DNA of 64,000 bases from Burkholderiaceae bacterium (GTDB lineage: Bacteria > Pseudomonadota > Gammaproteobacteria > Burkholderiales > Burkholderiaceae_C): assembly GCA_016790515.1 (NCBI GenBank), contig JAEUOY010000015.1, forward strand, positions 1 to 64,000, given 5' to 3'. A model generated the notes under the pieces. That model did not search any database. It was given only the letters and a program-made list of their open reading frames with translations, and was not told where the DNA came from. Position 1 is the stretch's first letter. Every line of letters begins with the position of its first letter. Below, in pieces: positions 10,146 through 17,190 of this stretch. The position numbers and the translations under genes are program-made.

Positions 10146-10371
10146 TGGCTTTCCTCATGCTGAACACGTGGCGATCCGCGCCACGCGGCGTGTAGCCGAC
10201 GACGACCATCCGATCGCGGAGCATGCCGAAGCTGATGATCCGCGTCTCGCCGTAGTCCTCGCGCAGGTCTTCGACCTCGAAATTCGGCCCGTCGAAGACG
10301 AACTTGGCGTCTTTGAAGTGCAGTCCGCGGCTGTCGAGCGTGGCACGGCGCTTCCTCGGATCGCAGGTAAT
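10102..10371 (-). CDS. brnT: BrnT-family toxin with no canonical start codon
   Basis: This frame encodes a recognisable BrnT RNase toxin: CDPRKRR, a short helix, FEVEDLREDYGETR, a beta-strand ISFGMLRDRMVVVGYTPRG, and the C-terminal signature HVFSMRKANDREQ. BrnT folds like RelE and cleaves RNA. Relatives begin with Met-Ala-Ile-Thr before the Asp-Pro; here that position reads GCG GCC ATT ACC. Between the in-frame stop at 10396-10398 and the body of the domain there is no ATG, GTG or TTG. The nearest possible initiator is the rare ATT at 10371-10369, which gives 89 residues. Either the gene starts at ATT or has lost its start and is a silenced toxin. It overlaps brnA by 44 bases. Confidence 0.65.
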   Translation of the reverse strand: MTCDPRKRRATLDSRGLHFKDAKFVFDGPNFEVEDLREDYGETRIISFGMLRDRMVVVGYTPRGADRHVFSMRKANDREQTRIAPLLGL

Positions 10372-10385
10372 GGCCGCGCGGTTAG

Positions 10386-10395
10386 TGTAGCTACA
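10386..10395. promoter_or_regulatory. Perfect palindrome upstream of brnT, candidate BrnA operator
   Basis: The 10-bp palindrome TGTAGCTACA lies eight bases ahead of the codon where brnT should begin. Ribbon-helix-helix antitoxins such as BrnA bind short palindromes at their own promoter, so this is a reasonable operator. Binding is inferred from position and symmetry only. Confidence 0.45.
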
Positions 10396-10439
10396 TCAAC
10401 AGGGTGCGGCAAGAGGCGCTGCAGCACTTGGCATGTGAC

Positions 10440-10519
10440 GCCCAACATGGTGTTGACCAACCCGAGGCAGGGCAGCGAGTGGGTCTGAACCGGCTGCTGG
10501 CCACAGGCTCTCCGTAAAG
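10440..10519. repeat. Diverged direct repeat, copy B
   Basis: Copy B begins GCCCAAC (10440-10446), has 17 bases, then the shared block 10464-10519 beginning GAGGCAGGG and ending TAAAG. On the minus strand the heptamer reads GTTGGGC, fitting GTTRRRY. The rest of the 204-bp gap between brnT and the dehydratase gene (10396-10599) shows no further feature. Confidence 0.6.
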
Positions 10520-10599
10520 CGGCTGGCCCATTCCGCGTGGGCCATCGACCCGAAAGCCTCGGGCGGCGCACCGCTGCCGCGTTCGTCCGGCACGCCCGA

Positions 10600-12330
10600 T
10601 CAGAAGATCTCCGGCTCGGCCACCGGCGCGCCGAAGCCGGTCTCGAGAAAATCGAAATCGCAGCCCTGGTCGGCCTGCAGCACGTGGCGGTTGAACAGCC
10701 AGCCGTAGCCGCGCTCGTAGCGCGGCGGCGGCGCCACCCAGGCCGCACGCCGCGCCGCCAGCTCGGCGTCGTCGACGTGCAGGTGGATCGAGCGGGCCGG
10801 CACGTCGACGCTGATGCGGTCGCCGGTCTGCACCAGCGCCAGCGGCCCGCCGATGGCGGCCTCGGGTGCGCAGTGCAGCAGGCAGCCGCCGTAGCTGGTG
10901 CCGCTCATGCGGGCGTCGCTGAGGCGCAGCATGTCGGTGACGCCCGCCTTCAGCAGCCGGGTCGGGATCGGCAGCATGCCCCATTCGGGCATGCCCGCGC
11001 CCTGGGGGCCGGCGTAGCGCAGCACCAGGATGTCGTCGCCGGTCACGTCCAGGTCGGTGTCGTCGACCGCGCGCTTCAGCGCTGGGTAGTCGTCGAACAC
11101 CATTGCGCGGCCGGTGTGCCGCAGCAGGTGCGGCGCGCAGGCGCTGGGCTTGATGCAGACGCCGTCGGGCGCGAGGTTGCCGCGCAGCACCGCCAGCGCG
11201 CCTTCGGCATAGATCGGGTGGTCCAGCGGCCGGATCACGTCGTCGTGGTAGACCTCGGCGCCGGCAATGTTGTCGCCCAGGCTGCGGCCGTTGACGGTCA
11301 TCGCGTCGGTCTTCAGGTGGCCGCGGATGCGCTGCAGCAGCGCCGGCAGGCCGCCGGCGTAGAAGAAGTCCTCCATCAGCCAGCGCTCGCCGCTGGGCCG
11401 GATGTTGGCGATCACCGGCACGCGGCGGCTGGCGGCGTCGAAGTCGTCCAGCGTCACCGGGTGGCCGGCGCGACGGCCCATCGCGATCAGGTGGATGATC
11501 GCGTTGGTGCTGCAGCCCATCGCCATCGCGCAGGCGATGGCGTTGTCGAAGCTGGCGCGGCTCAGCACCCTGGCCGGCGTCAGGTCGTCCCACACCATCT
11601 CGACGATGCGGCGGCCGCAGGCGGCGGCCATGCGGATGTGGCCGGCGTCGGCCGCGGGGATCGACGACGCGCCCGGCAGCGTCAGGCCCAGCGCCTCGGC
11701 GATGCCCATCATCGTCGCCGCGGTGCCCATCGTCATGCAGGTGCCGTGGCTGCGGGCGATGCCGGCTTCCATCTCCTGCCAGGCCTGGTCGCCCAGGCGC
11801 CCGGCGCGGCGCTCGTCCCAGTACTTGAACGCGTCCGATCCCGAGCCCAGCACCTGGCCGCGCCAGTGGCCGCGCAGCATCGGCCCGGCCGGCAGGTAGA
11901 CGAAGGGCAGGCCCATGCTCAGCGCGCCCATCGTCAGCCCCGGCGTGGTCTTGTCGCAGCCGCCCATCAGCACCGCGCCGTCCACCGGGTGGCTGCGCAG
12001 CAGCTCCTCGGTCTCCATCGCCAGCAGGTTGCGGTAGAGCATCGTCGTCGGCTTGACGATCGGCTCGCTCAGCGACAGCGCCGGCAGCTCCAGCGGCAGG
12101 CCCCCGGCCTGCAGCACGCCGCGCCTGACGTCGTCGACCCGCTGCTTGAAGTGGGCGTGGCAGGGGTTCGCGTCGCTCCAGGTGTTGACGATCGCGATCA
12201 CCGGCTTGCCGGCCCAGTCGGTGGGCGCGTAGCCCATCTGCAACAGCCGCGAGCGGTGTCCGAAGGCGCGGAAATCGTCGGGCGCGAACCAGCGCGCGCT
12301 GCGCAGCTCGGGGGCGGTCTTGCGGGCCAT
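10600..12330 (-). CDS. IlvD/Edd-family dehydratase, probable L-arabinonate (sugar acid) dehydratase
   Basis: A 576-residue dehydratase of the IlvD/Edd superfamily that removes water from sugar acids with an iron-sulfur cluster and magnesium. Cluster cysteines are Cys57 (NTWSDANPCHAHF), Cys125 (GGCDKTTPG) and Cys198 (SHGTCMTMGTA); the spacing matches the [2Fe-2S] L-arabinonate dehydratase of Rhizobium. The C-terminal half has the conserved DARMSGTSYGGCLLH, and the length is right for the sugar-acid branch. The nearby gene on the other strand is a broken LysR regulator, and control of such dehydratases by a divergent LysR gene is common. No transporter or partner dehydrogenase gene is adjacent. 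The subfamily call to L-arabinonate is probable; related pentonates cannot be excluded. Confidence 0.88.
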   Translation of the reverse strand: MARKTAPELRSARWFAPDDFRAFGHRSRLLQMGYAPTDWAGKPVIAIVNTWSDANPCHAHFKQRVDDVRRGVLQAGGLPLELPALSLSEPIVKPTTMLYRNLLAMETEELLRSHPVDGAVLMGGCDKTTPGLTMGALSMGLPFVYLPAGPMLRGHWRGQVLGSGSDAFKYWDERRAGRLGDQAWQEMEAGIARSHGTCMTMGTAATMMGIAEALGLTLPGASSIPAADAGHIRMAAACGRRIVEMVWDDLTPARVLSRASFDNAIACAMAMGCSTNAIIHLIAMGRRAGHPVTLDDFDAASRRVPVIANIRPSGERWLMEDFFYAGGLPALLQRIRGHLKTDAMTVNGRSLGDNIAGAEVYHDDVIRPLDHPIYAEGALAVLRGNLAPDGVCIKPSACAPHLLRHTGRAMVFDDYPALKRAVDDTDLDVTGDDILVLRYAGPQGAGMPEWGMLPIPTRLLKAGVTDMLRLSDARMSGTSYGGCLLHCAPEAAIGGPLALVQTGDRISVDVPARSIHLHVDDAELAARRAAWVAPPPRYERGYGWLFNRHVLQADQGCDFDFLETGFGAPVAEPEIF

Positions 12331-12407
12331 GGTCAGGGGGCTTTCGCGGGCGTCGGATCCCGCATGGTAGGGGCCGGCGGCGGTGACCAGGCCGTGGCCG
12401 GTGGCGC

Positions 12408-12874
12408 CGATCCACCGCGCAGGGCGCGGTGCTGTACGAGCGGGCGCGCTCCACCGAGCGCGAGCTGGCGCATGCCGTCGACGAGATCCGCCAGGTCGGC
12501 GGCCCGATGAGCGGCACGCTGGCGATCGGCGCGGTGCCGCTGGCGATCAGGCTGGTCGTGCCCGAGGCGCCGCGCAGCTTCGGCGCCGAGTTCCCGCCGA
12601 TCCCGCTGCGCATCGTCGAGGCGCCGTACATCGCGCAGCCGACCCGGCTGCGCCGCGGCGAGCTCGACATCGCGATCGGGCCGCTGCCCGAACCGCGATG
12701 CCTCCGTTCGCGCGCCGGCAGCTCGATGTCGTGCCGGTGGTCGAAGGCCCGCTGACGCTGACGCTGACGCTGGCCGCGCTCGCCCGTGCCGACGCGACGC
12801 TCGAGCCGAACGTGCGCCACTTCCTCGCCCATCTGCACCGGGCCGCGCACCAGCGGGTCGGCGCCGGGGCCTGA
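12408..12874 (+). pseudogene. LysR-family regulator remnant
   Basis: The first visible part, STAQGAVLYERARSTERELA, matches the end of the LysR DNA-binding domain and the linker helix. It is followed by the start of the effector domain (SGTLAIGAVPLAIRLVVPEA) and RGELDIAIGPLPEP. The frame then shifts near 12690-12715 and the similarity continues in another frame as RRQLDVVPVVEGPLTL, joining at once to the normal C-terminal end ADATLEPNVRHFLAHLHRA. So the N-terminal helix-turn-helix is gone, there is one frameshift, and most of the second effector half is deleted. About 155 codons remain of roughly 300. It stands divergent to the dehydratase gene and was probably its regulator. Confidence 0.75.
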
Positions 12875-12898
12875 CGCGCGACGGCAGCGGCGGCAGCC

Positions 12899-13393
12899 TC
12901 AGGGCATCGCCTCGAGGTTGGCCCGCACCCGCTCCAGCAGCGCGTGCAGCGCGCGGCGCTCGTCGGCGCTCAGCCCGGCCACCGCGGCCTCGGCCAGGCG
13001 CCGGCGCTGGCCTTGCAGCTGCTGCTGCACCGCGCGGCCCGTGGCGGTGAGCTGCAGCCGCACGCTGCGGCGGTCGGCGTCGTCGGCCTGACCCTGCAGC
13101 AGGCCGCGGTCCTTCAGCCCGGCGATCAGGCGGGCAAGCTGGCCCTTGTCGCGGCCCGAATGCAGCGCCAGCTCGCGCTGCGTCGCGCCCGGATGGCGGG
13201 CGAAGAAGCCCAGCACCTTGCCGTCCATGTGGGTCAGCGCCTCGCCGCGCTCGCGCAGCGCGCGGTACTGCCGGGCCCGGAACAGGTGCATCACCGCGTG
13301 CACGGCTTCCAGCACGTCGTCGCCGGCGTCGGCTTGCACGGCGGCAGCCAATTGGTTGACATGGTCAATCGATTTCGGCATGATGGATGACAT
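12899..13393 (-). CDS. MarR-family transcriptional regulator
   Basis: A 164-residue winged-helix regulator of the MarR family. The recognition region is GKVLGFFARHPGATQRELALHSGRDKGQLARLIAGLKDRGLL, with the typical wing that follows, DDADRRSVRLQLTATGRA, and dimer helices at both ends. Such proteins usually repress nearby genes and release DNA on binding a ligand. The gene is divergent from the siderophore-interacting protein gene with only 21 bases between start codons, so its operator must overlap one or both coding starts. The ATG at 13393 gives MSSIMPKS; the ATG at 13381 is an alternative. The frame stays open upstream to 14230, but that part is antisense to the neighbour. A TTGAC-ATG-GTCAA inverted repeat lies just inside the coding start and could be part of the operator. 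Confidence 0.88.
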   Translation of the reverse strand: MSSIMPKSIDHVNQLAAAVQADAGDDVLEAVHAVMHLFRARQYRALRERGEALTHMDGKVLGFFARHPGATQRELALHSGRDKGQLARLIAGLKDRGLLQGQADDADRRSVRLQLTATGRAVQQQLQGQRRRLAEAAVAGLSADERRALHALLERVRANLEAMP

Positions 13394-13414
13394 TATCAAC
13401 TTAACAACGCTTCC

Positions 13415-14152
13415 ATGGACATCCTTTCCCCGACGCGCCGCGTGCAGCGCGTGCGTCATGAGCTGCGGCGGCGCGATGTCGCGGTCGCCCGCGTCGAGCC
13501 GCTGGGCCCGGGCTTCGTCGCGATCACCTTCGGCGGCGAATCGCTCGCCGATTTCGTCTCCGATTCGTTCGACGACCATGTCAAGTTCATCTTCGACGGC
13601 GGCGAGGCCGAGCCGCTGCGCCGCGACTACACGCCGCGCCGCTTCGACCGTGCCCGCTGCGAGCTGACGATCGAGTTCGCGCTGCACGGCGATGGCCGCG
13701 CCAGCGACTGGGCCCGGCGCGCGCGGCCGGGCCAGCAGGCGACGATCGCCGGCCCGCGCGGCTCGATGATCATCCCGACCGACTTCGACTGGCACCTGCT
13801 CGCCGGCGACGCGACCGCGCTGCCGGCGATCCACCGCCGGCTGGAGGAGCTGGGGCCCGACAGCCGGACGATTGCCATCGTGCAGCTCGCCGATGCCGCC
13901 GACCGGCGCGCGTTCGCCGCCACTTCGCAGCTCGAACTTCAATGGGTGGACGATGCCGACGCGCTCGTCGCTGCGCTCGGCCGCCTGCCGCTGCCGCCGG
14001 GCGAGGGCTTTGCCTGGGCCGCCGGCGAGGCGTCGACGATGGCCCGTCTGCGCGACCTGCTGCGCGACAAGGGCCTGCCGCGCGAGGCGATGCGGGTCGC
14101 GGCGTACTGGAAGCGTGGCCTGTCGGCGCACCACGAGACCCTGGACCGCTGA
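13415..14152 (+). CDS. Siderophore-interacting protein, FAD-dependent ferric reductase (SIP/ViuB family)
   Basis: A 245-residue flavoprotein of the SIP family, which reduces ferric siderophores in the cytoplasm to release iron. The FAD-binding beta-barrel contains RRDYTPRRFDRARCELTIEFALHG, where RxYTxR contacts the flavin phosphate, and the domain continues with ARPGQQATIAGPRGSMIIP. The C-terminal NAD(P)H-binding domain includes HLLAGDATALPAIHRRLEEL, FAWAAGEASTMARLRDLL and the ending YWKRGLSAHHETLD. All of these are standard for the family and the length is normal. The divergent MarR gene is its likely regulator. No siderophore receptor gene is adjacent. Iron dependence is not visible in the sequence. 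Confidence 0.92.
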   Translation: MDILSPTRRVQRVRHELRRRDVAVARVEPLGPGFVAITFGGESLADFVSDSFDDHVKFIFDGGEAEPLRRDYTPRRFDRARCELTIEFALHGDGRASDWARRARPGQQATIAGPRGSMIIPTDFDWHLLAGDATALPAIHRRLEELGPDSRTIAIVQLADAADRRAFAATSQLELQWVDDADALVAALGRLPLPPGEGFAWAAGEASTMARLRDLLRDKGLPREAMRVAAYWKRGLSAHHETLDR

Positions 14153-14270
14153 ACGCCGTCGCCCGACCGCGGGTCCGGCGCGCGCGGCAACGCCGAGTGC
14201 TGGACATCCCGCATGGCAGTCGCGCGGCAAGGCTGGTCAGATGGCAGGACAGCCCACCTGGAGACCCTGG

Positions 14271-15266
14271 ATGACCGACACCGCCCCCGATCCCCGACGC
14301 CGCGCCCTGACCGCCGGACTCGGCACGCTGCTGGCCGCGCCCGGCCTGGCCGCCGCGCAGACCGGCGCGGCGCCACGCTGGAAGCCCGAGCGGCCGATCA
14401 CGATCTACAACCCGTTCGCGGTGGGCGGCATCACCGACCTGCACCTGCGCCTGCTGGGCGAGAAGGTCGGCAAGGTGCTGGGCCAGCAGGTGCTGGTCGA
14501 AGCCCGGGCCGGCGCCGCCGGCACGCTGGCGCCCGCGGCGCTGATGAGCGCCAAGCCCGACGGCCACACGCTGGCCTGCTACACCATCAACAGCCTGCGC
14601 TACCCGCATTACCAGCAGGTCAACTGGCACCCGCTGCGCGACTTCACGTTCATCACCGGCCTGTCGTCCTACACCTTCGCGCTGGTGGTGAAGGCCGATT
14701 CACCGTGGAAGACGGTCGAGGACCTGTTCGCCGCCGGCAAGGCCGAACCCGAGAAGTACACCTACGGCACCAGCGGCATCGGCGGTTCGGGCCACCTGAT
14801 GATGATCGAGATCGAGCAGAAGCTGGGCGCCAGGTTCACCCACGTGCCCTACAAGGGCGGCGCCGAGTGGATGCAGGCGCTGCTGTCGGGGCAGATCCAT
14901 TTCCTGGCCGACGCGTCGCAATGGGGGCCGTTCGTCGACGACGGGCGCTGCCGCATCCTGGCGATGGTGACCGAGCAGCGCCTGCCGCGCTACGCCGGCG
15001 TGCCGACGCTGCGCGAGCGCGGCGTCGACGTGGTCGGCCAGAGCCCCTACGGCCTGGTCGGCCCGAAGGACCTGCCGCCGGCCATCGTGCAGAGCCTGTA
15101 CGACGCCTTCAACGAGGCCAACAACGAGCCCGCCACGCTGGAGCTGCTGGCCCGCTACATCCAGGTGCCCTGGAACCGCAACCCGGCCGAGTACCGCGCC
15201 TTTGCCGAGAGCTACTTCAACAGCGTGAAGCCGCTGCTGGTCAAGGCCGGGCTGGCCAAGGGCTGA
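14271..15266 (+). CDS. Orphan Bug-family (TctC) solute-binding protein
   Basis: A 331-residue periplasmic receptor of the Bug/TctC family that binds carboxylates or similar small acids. The N-terminus DPRRRALTAGLGTLLAAPGLAAAQ is a signal peptide with an Arg-rich start and AAAQ cleavage region; two or three Arg before the hydrophobic core suggest but do not prove Tat export. The mature part shows the family order PITIYNPFAVGGITDLHLRLL, GAAGTLAPAAL, FTHVPYKGGAEWMQALLSGQI and VPTLRERGVDVV. No tctA or tctB is beside it, so it is an orphan as is usual in Burkholderiales. The ATG at 14271 follows the SIP gene by 118 bases. The ligand is unknown. Confidence 0.9.
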   Translation: MTDTAPDPRRRALTAGLGTLLAAPGLAAAQTGAAPRWKPERPITIYNPFAVGGITDLHLRLLGEKVGKVLGQQVLVEARAGAAGTLAPAALMSAKPDGHTLACYTINSLRYPHYQQVNWHPLRDFTFITGLSSYTFALVVKADSPWKTVEDLFAAGKAEPEKYTYGTSGIGGSGHLMMIEIEQKLGARFTHVPYKGGAEWMQALLSGQIHFLADASQWGPFVDDGRCRILAMVTEQRLPRYAGVPTLRERGVDVVGQSPYGLVGPKDLPPAIVQSLYDAFNEANNEPATLELLARYIQVPWNRNPAEYRAFAESYFNSVKPLLVKAGLAKG

Positions 15267-15278
15267 CGCCGGGGCGGC

Positions 15279-15956
15279 TCAGTCGCCGAAGCCGACGAAG
15301 ACCGCGGCTTCGTCGACCGACTTGCGCTGCGAGACCACCGCGTTGGCGGGGAAGCTGTCGTCCGGCCAGCCCATCGCGACGCAGGTCTGGATCACCTGGT
15401 CGTCGGGGATGCCCGCCTCGGCGCGCACGACCGGCGACTGCATGATGCCCTGGCTGTTGATCACGCAGCCGAGCCCGCGCGACCAGGCGGCATTGACCAG
15501 GCAGTTGACGACGCCGCCGCAGTCGAACGGGGCGATGTCGCTGCCCTGGATGGTGCGGTCGTAGGTCACGACGATCGACACCGGCGCATCGAACTGGCGG
15601 AAGCCGCGCAGCACCCAGTCCTGCCGCCGCGCCTTGTCGTCGCGCGCGATGCCCATCGCCGCGAAGAGCTGCTTGGCGATGCCGATCTGCCGCTCGCGGT
15701 GCACGCCGTCGTAGCCCGGCCCCATGCGGAATTCGCGCGAGTCGGGCACGCCGGCCAGGTTGCGTTCGACGTTGCCCTGGCGGATGCGGTCGAGCACCTC
15801 GCCGGCGACGACGTAGAAATTCCAGGGCTGGGTGTTCAGCGAGGTCGGCGCACGCATCGCCAGTTCGAGGATCTCGCGGATCAGCGCCTTCGGGACCGGC
15901 TTGTCCAGGTAGCCCCGGATGCTCCTGCGCCCCCGCACCACGTCGTCGAACTCCAT
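15279..15956 (-). CDS. Nitroreductase-family FMN oxidoreductase
   Basis: A 225-residue flavin enzyme of the nitroreductase superfamily. The N-terminus FDDVVRGRRSIRGYLDKPVP carries the Arg-Arg-Ser FMN-phosphate motif, APTSLNTQPWNFYVV is the next FMN contact, and the C-terminal part has the GVVNCLVNAAWSRGLGCVINSQ helix and the closing region AMGWPDDSFPANAV. Members reduce nitroaromatics, quinones or enones with NAD(P)H; the substrate cannot be read from the sequence. I place the start at the ATG at 15956, which gives the family's usual short leader. An ATG at 15986 with AGGG seven bases ahead is an alternative adding ten residues. It is convergent with the Bug receptor gene and divergent from the metallo-hydrolase. 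Confidence 0.9.
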   Translation of the reverse strand: MEFDDVVRGRRSIRGYLDKPVPKALIREILELAMRAPTSLNTQPWNFYVVAGEVLDRIRQGNVERNLAGVPDSREFRMGPGYDGVHRERQIGIAKQLFAAMGIARDDKARRQDWVLRGFRQFDAPVSIVVTYDRTIQGSDIAPFDCGGVVNCLVNAAWSRGLGCVINSQGIMQSPVVRAEAGIPDDQVIQTCVAMGWPDDSFPANAVVSQRKSVDEAAVFVGFGD

Positions 15957-16341
15957 CGCCACGGCTGCCTTTCTCGTCCCGGTCATCGATGGCCCTGCCC
16001 GCCCGCGCGCGAACGGGCTGCCGCCGTCGCGGCACGGCACACCGGCCAGGGCCGCGTCGCAGCGGGCGATGCTAGCCCGCGCACCCACCGCCCCGATGTC
16101 GCCTCGGTGATGGCCCGTCGAGTGGCTCTTGCGGGCGATGCCGCGGCGCGGCGGCCGCGACACGATGACAGCCATCGAATCGAAGCCTGCAGCCCCCGGA
16201 ACGCACCGCCGTCGCGCCAGCGCGCCGGGCGCTGCCGGCCCTGACACGGTTCGATCGGAAACCCGCCCCACCTGCCGGCGCCGCGGCGCCGTCGGCAGAC
16301 CCTTGCCCATCGCGCCGACTTCGCAACGAGGACGAACGACC
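15957..16341. other. Gap between divergent nitroreductase and metallo-hydrolase genes
   Basis: These 385 bases separate two divergent genes and should hold both promoters. I see no convincing promoter hexamers, operator or small gene. The frame of the downstream hydrolase runs open back to 16129, but those residues are Arg/Pro-rich and not part of the domain. Confidence 0.5.
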
Positions 16342-17175
16342 ATGGACCCCACCCCCATCACCGACGTGCCCGCGACCCGGCCGCAGCTGATCGCGCCGGA
16401 CACCTGGCTGATCCCCAATCTCGCGCACGCCGGCGACGGCCTGTACCTGCCGGTGAACTCGATGCTGATCCGCGGCCGCGAGCCGGTGATCGTCGACACC
16501 GGCGCGCCGGTGCACCGCGCGCTGTGGCTGGAGAAGGTGTTCGGCATCGTCGAGCCCGAGGACGTGCGCTGGATCTTCCTGTCGCACGACGACGGCGACC
16601 ACACCGGCGCGCTGTTCGACGTGCTCGAGCGCTGCCGCAACGCGACGCTGGTGACCAACTTCTTCAGCGTCGAACGGCTCGCGCTGGAGAAGCCGGCGCT
16701 GCCGCTCGAGCGCATGCGCTGGATCGAGCCCGGCGGCAGCTTCGATGCCGGCGATCGCGTGCTGCAGCTGTTCAGGCCACCGATCTTCGACGGGCCGACG
16801 ACGCGCGGCCTGTTCGACCCGAAGACGGCCGCGATGTGGATCGTCGACTCGTTCGCCTGCTTCACGCCGGGCTCGCTCGACGCCGACGAGCTGCCGCAGG
16901 ACCTGCTCGAGCAGGTGATGCCGGCGCTGAACAGCGCCGTGTCGCCGTGGCACGCCTGGCTGGACCGCGCGGCCTACGCCCGCCATGTAGCCGCGGTCGA
17001 GGCCTTCGGCGCGCGCACCGTCGCGTCGGCGCACGGGCCGGTGCTGCGCGACGAGCGGCTCGACGATGCGTTCGACCGGCTGCGCCGCCTGGCCGGCGCG
17101 CCGATCATCCCGACCCCGGGCCAGGAACTGCTCGACGCGCTGCTCGCCCCCACGCTGGTGGAGGCCGAGGCCTGA
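16342..17175 (+). CDS. Metallo-beta-lactamase-fold hydrolase with HDDGDH metal motif
   Basis: A 277-residue MBL-fold protein. The domain begins with TWLIPNLAHAGDGLYLPVNSMLIRG and IVDTGAP, typical first strands. The metal site is SHDDGDHTG, so the usual HxHxDH reads His-Asp-Asp-Gly-Asp-His: the second His is Asp. Acidic replacements at this site are known from the di-iron flavodiiron/ODP branch (HxExDH), so an iron or oxygen-linked role is possible. Later ligands could be Asp in WIVDSFACFTPG and His in SAHGPVLRDERL. The start ATG at 16342 has GAGG ten bases ahead. The MalT-like gene downstream is convergent with a 15-base gap. Substrate unknown. Confidence 0.82.
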   Translation: MDPTPITDVPATRPQLIAPDTWLIPNLAHAGDGLYLPVNSMLIRGREPVIVDTGAPVHRALWLEKVFGIVEPEDVRWIFLSHDDGDHTGALFDVLERCRNATLVTNFFSVERLALEKPALPLERMRWIEPGGSFDAGDRVLQLFRPPIFDGPTTRGLFDPKTAAMWIVDSFACFTPGSLDADELPQDLLEQVMPALNSAVSPWHAWLDRAAYARHVAAVEAFGARTVASAHGPVLRDERLDDAFDRLRRLAGAPIIPTPGQELLDALLAPTLVEAEA

Positions 17176-17190
17176 GCGCCGGCGCCGGCT

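Noticed and set aside
9563-10519. Calling a full integron attC site at the repeats
   Set aside because: Only the GTTRRRY side is clear; the partner RYYYAAC half and the paired L boxes are not found at a plausible distance, and no integrase gene is in the window.
13359-13371. TTGAC-ATG-GTCAA as a firm MarR operator
   Set aside because: Arms of only five bases inside the coding start of the MarR gene; too short to support as a separate feature.
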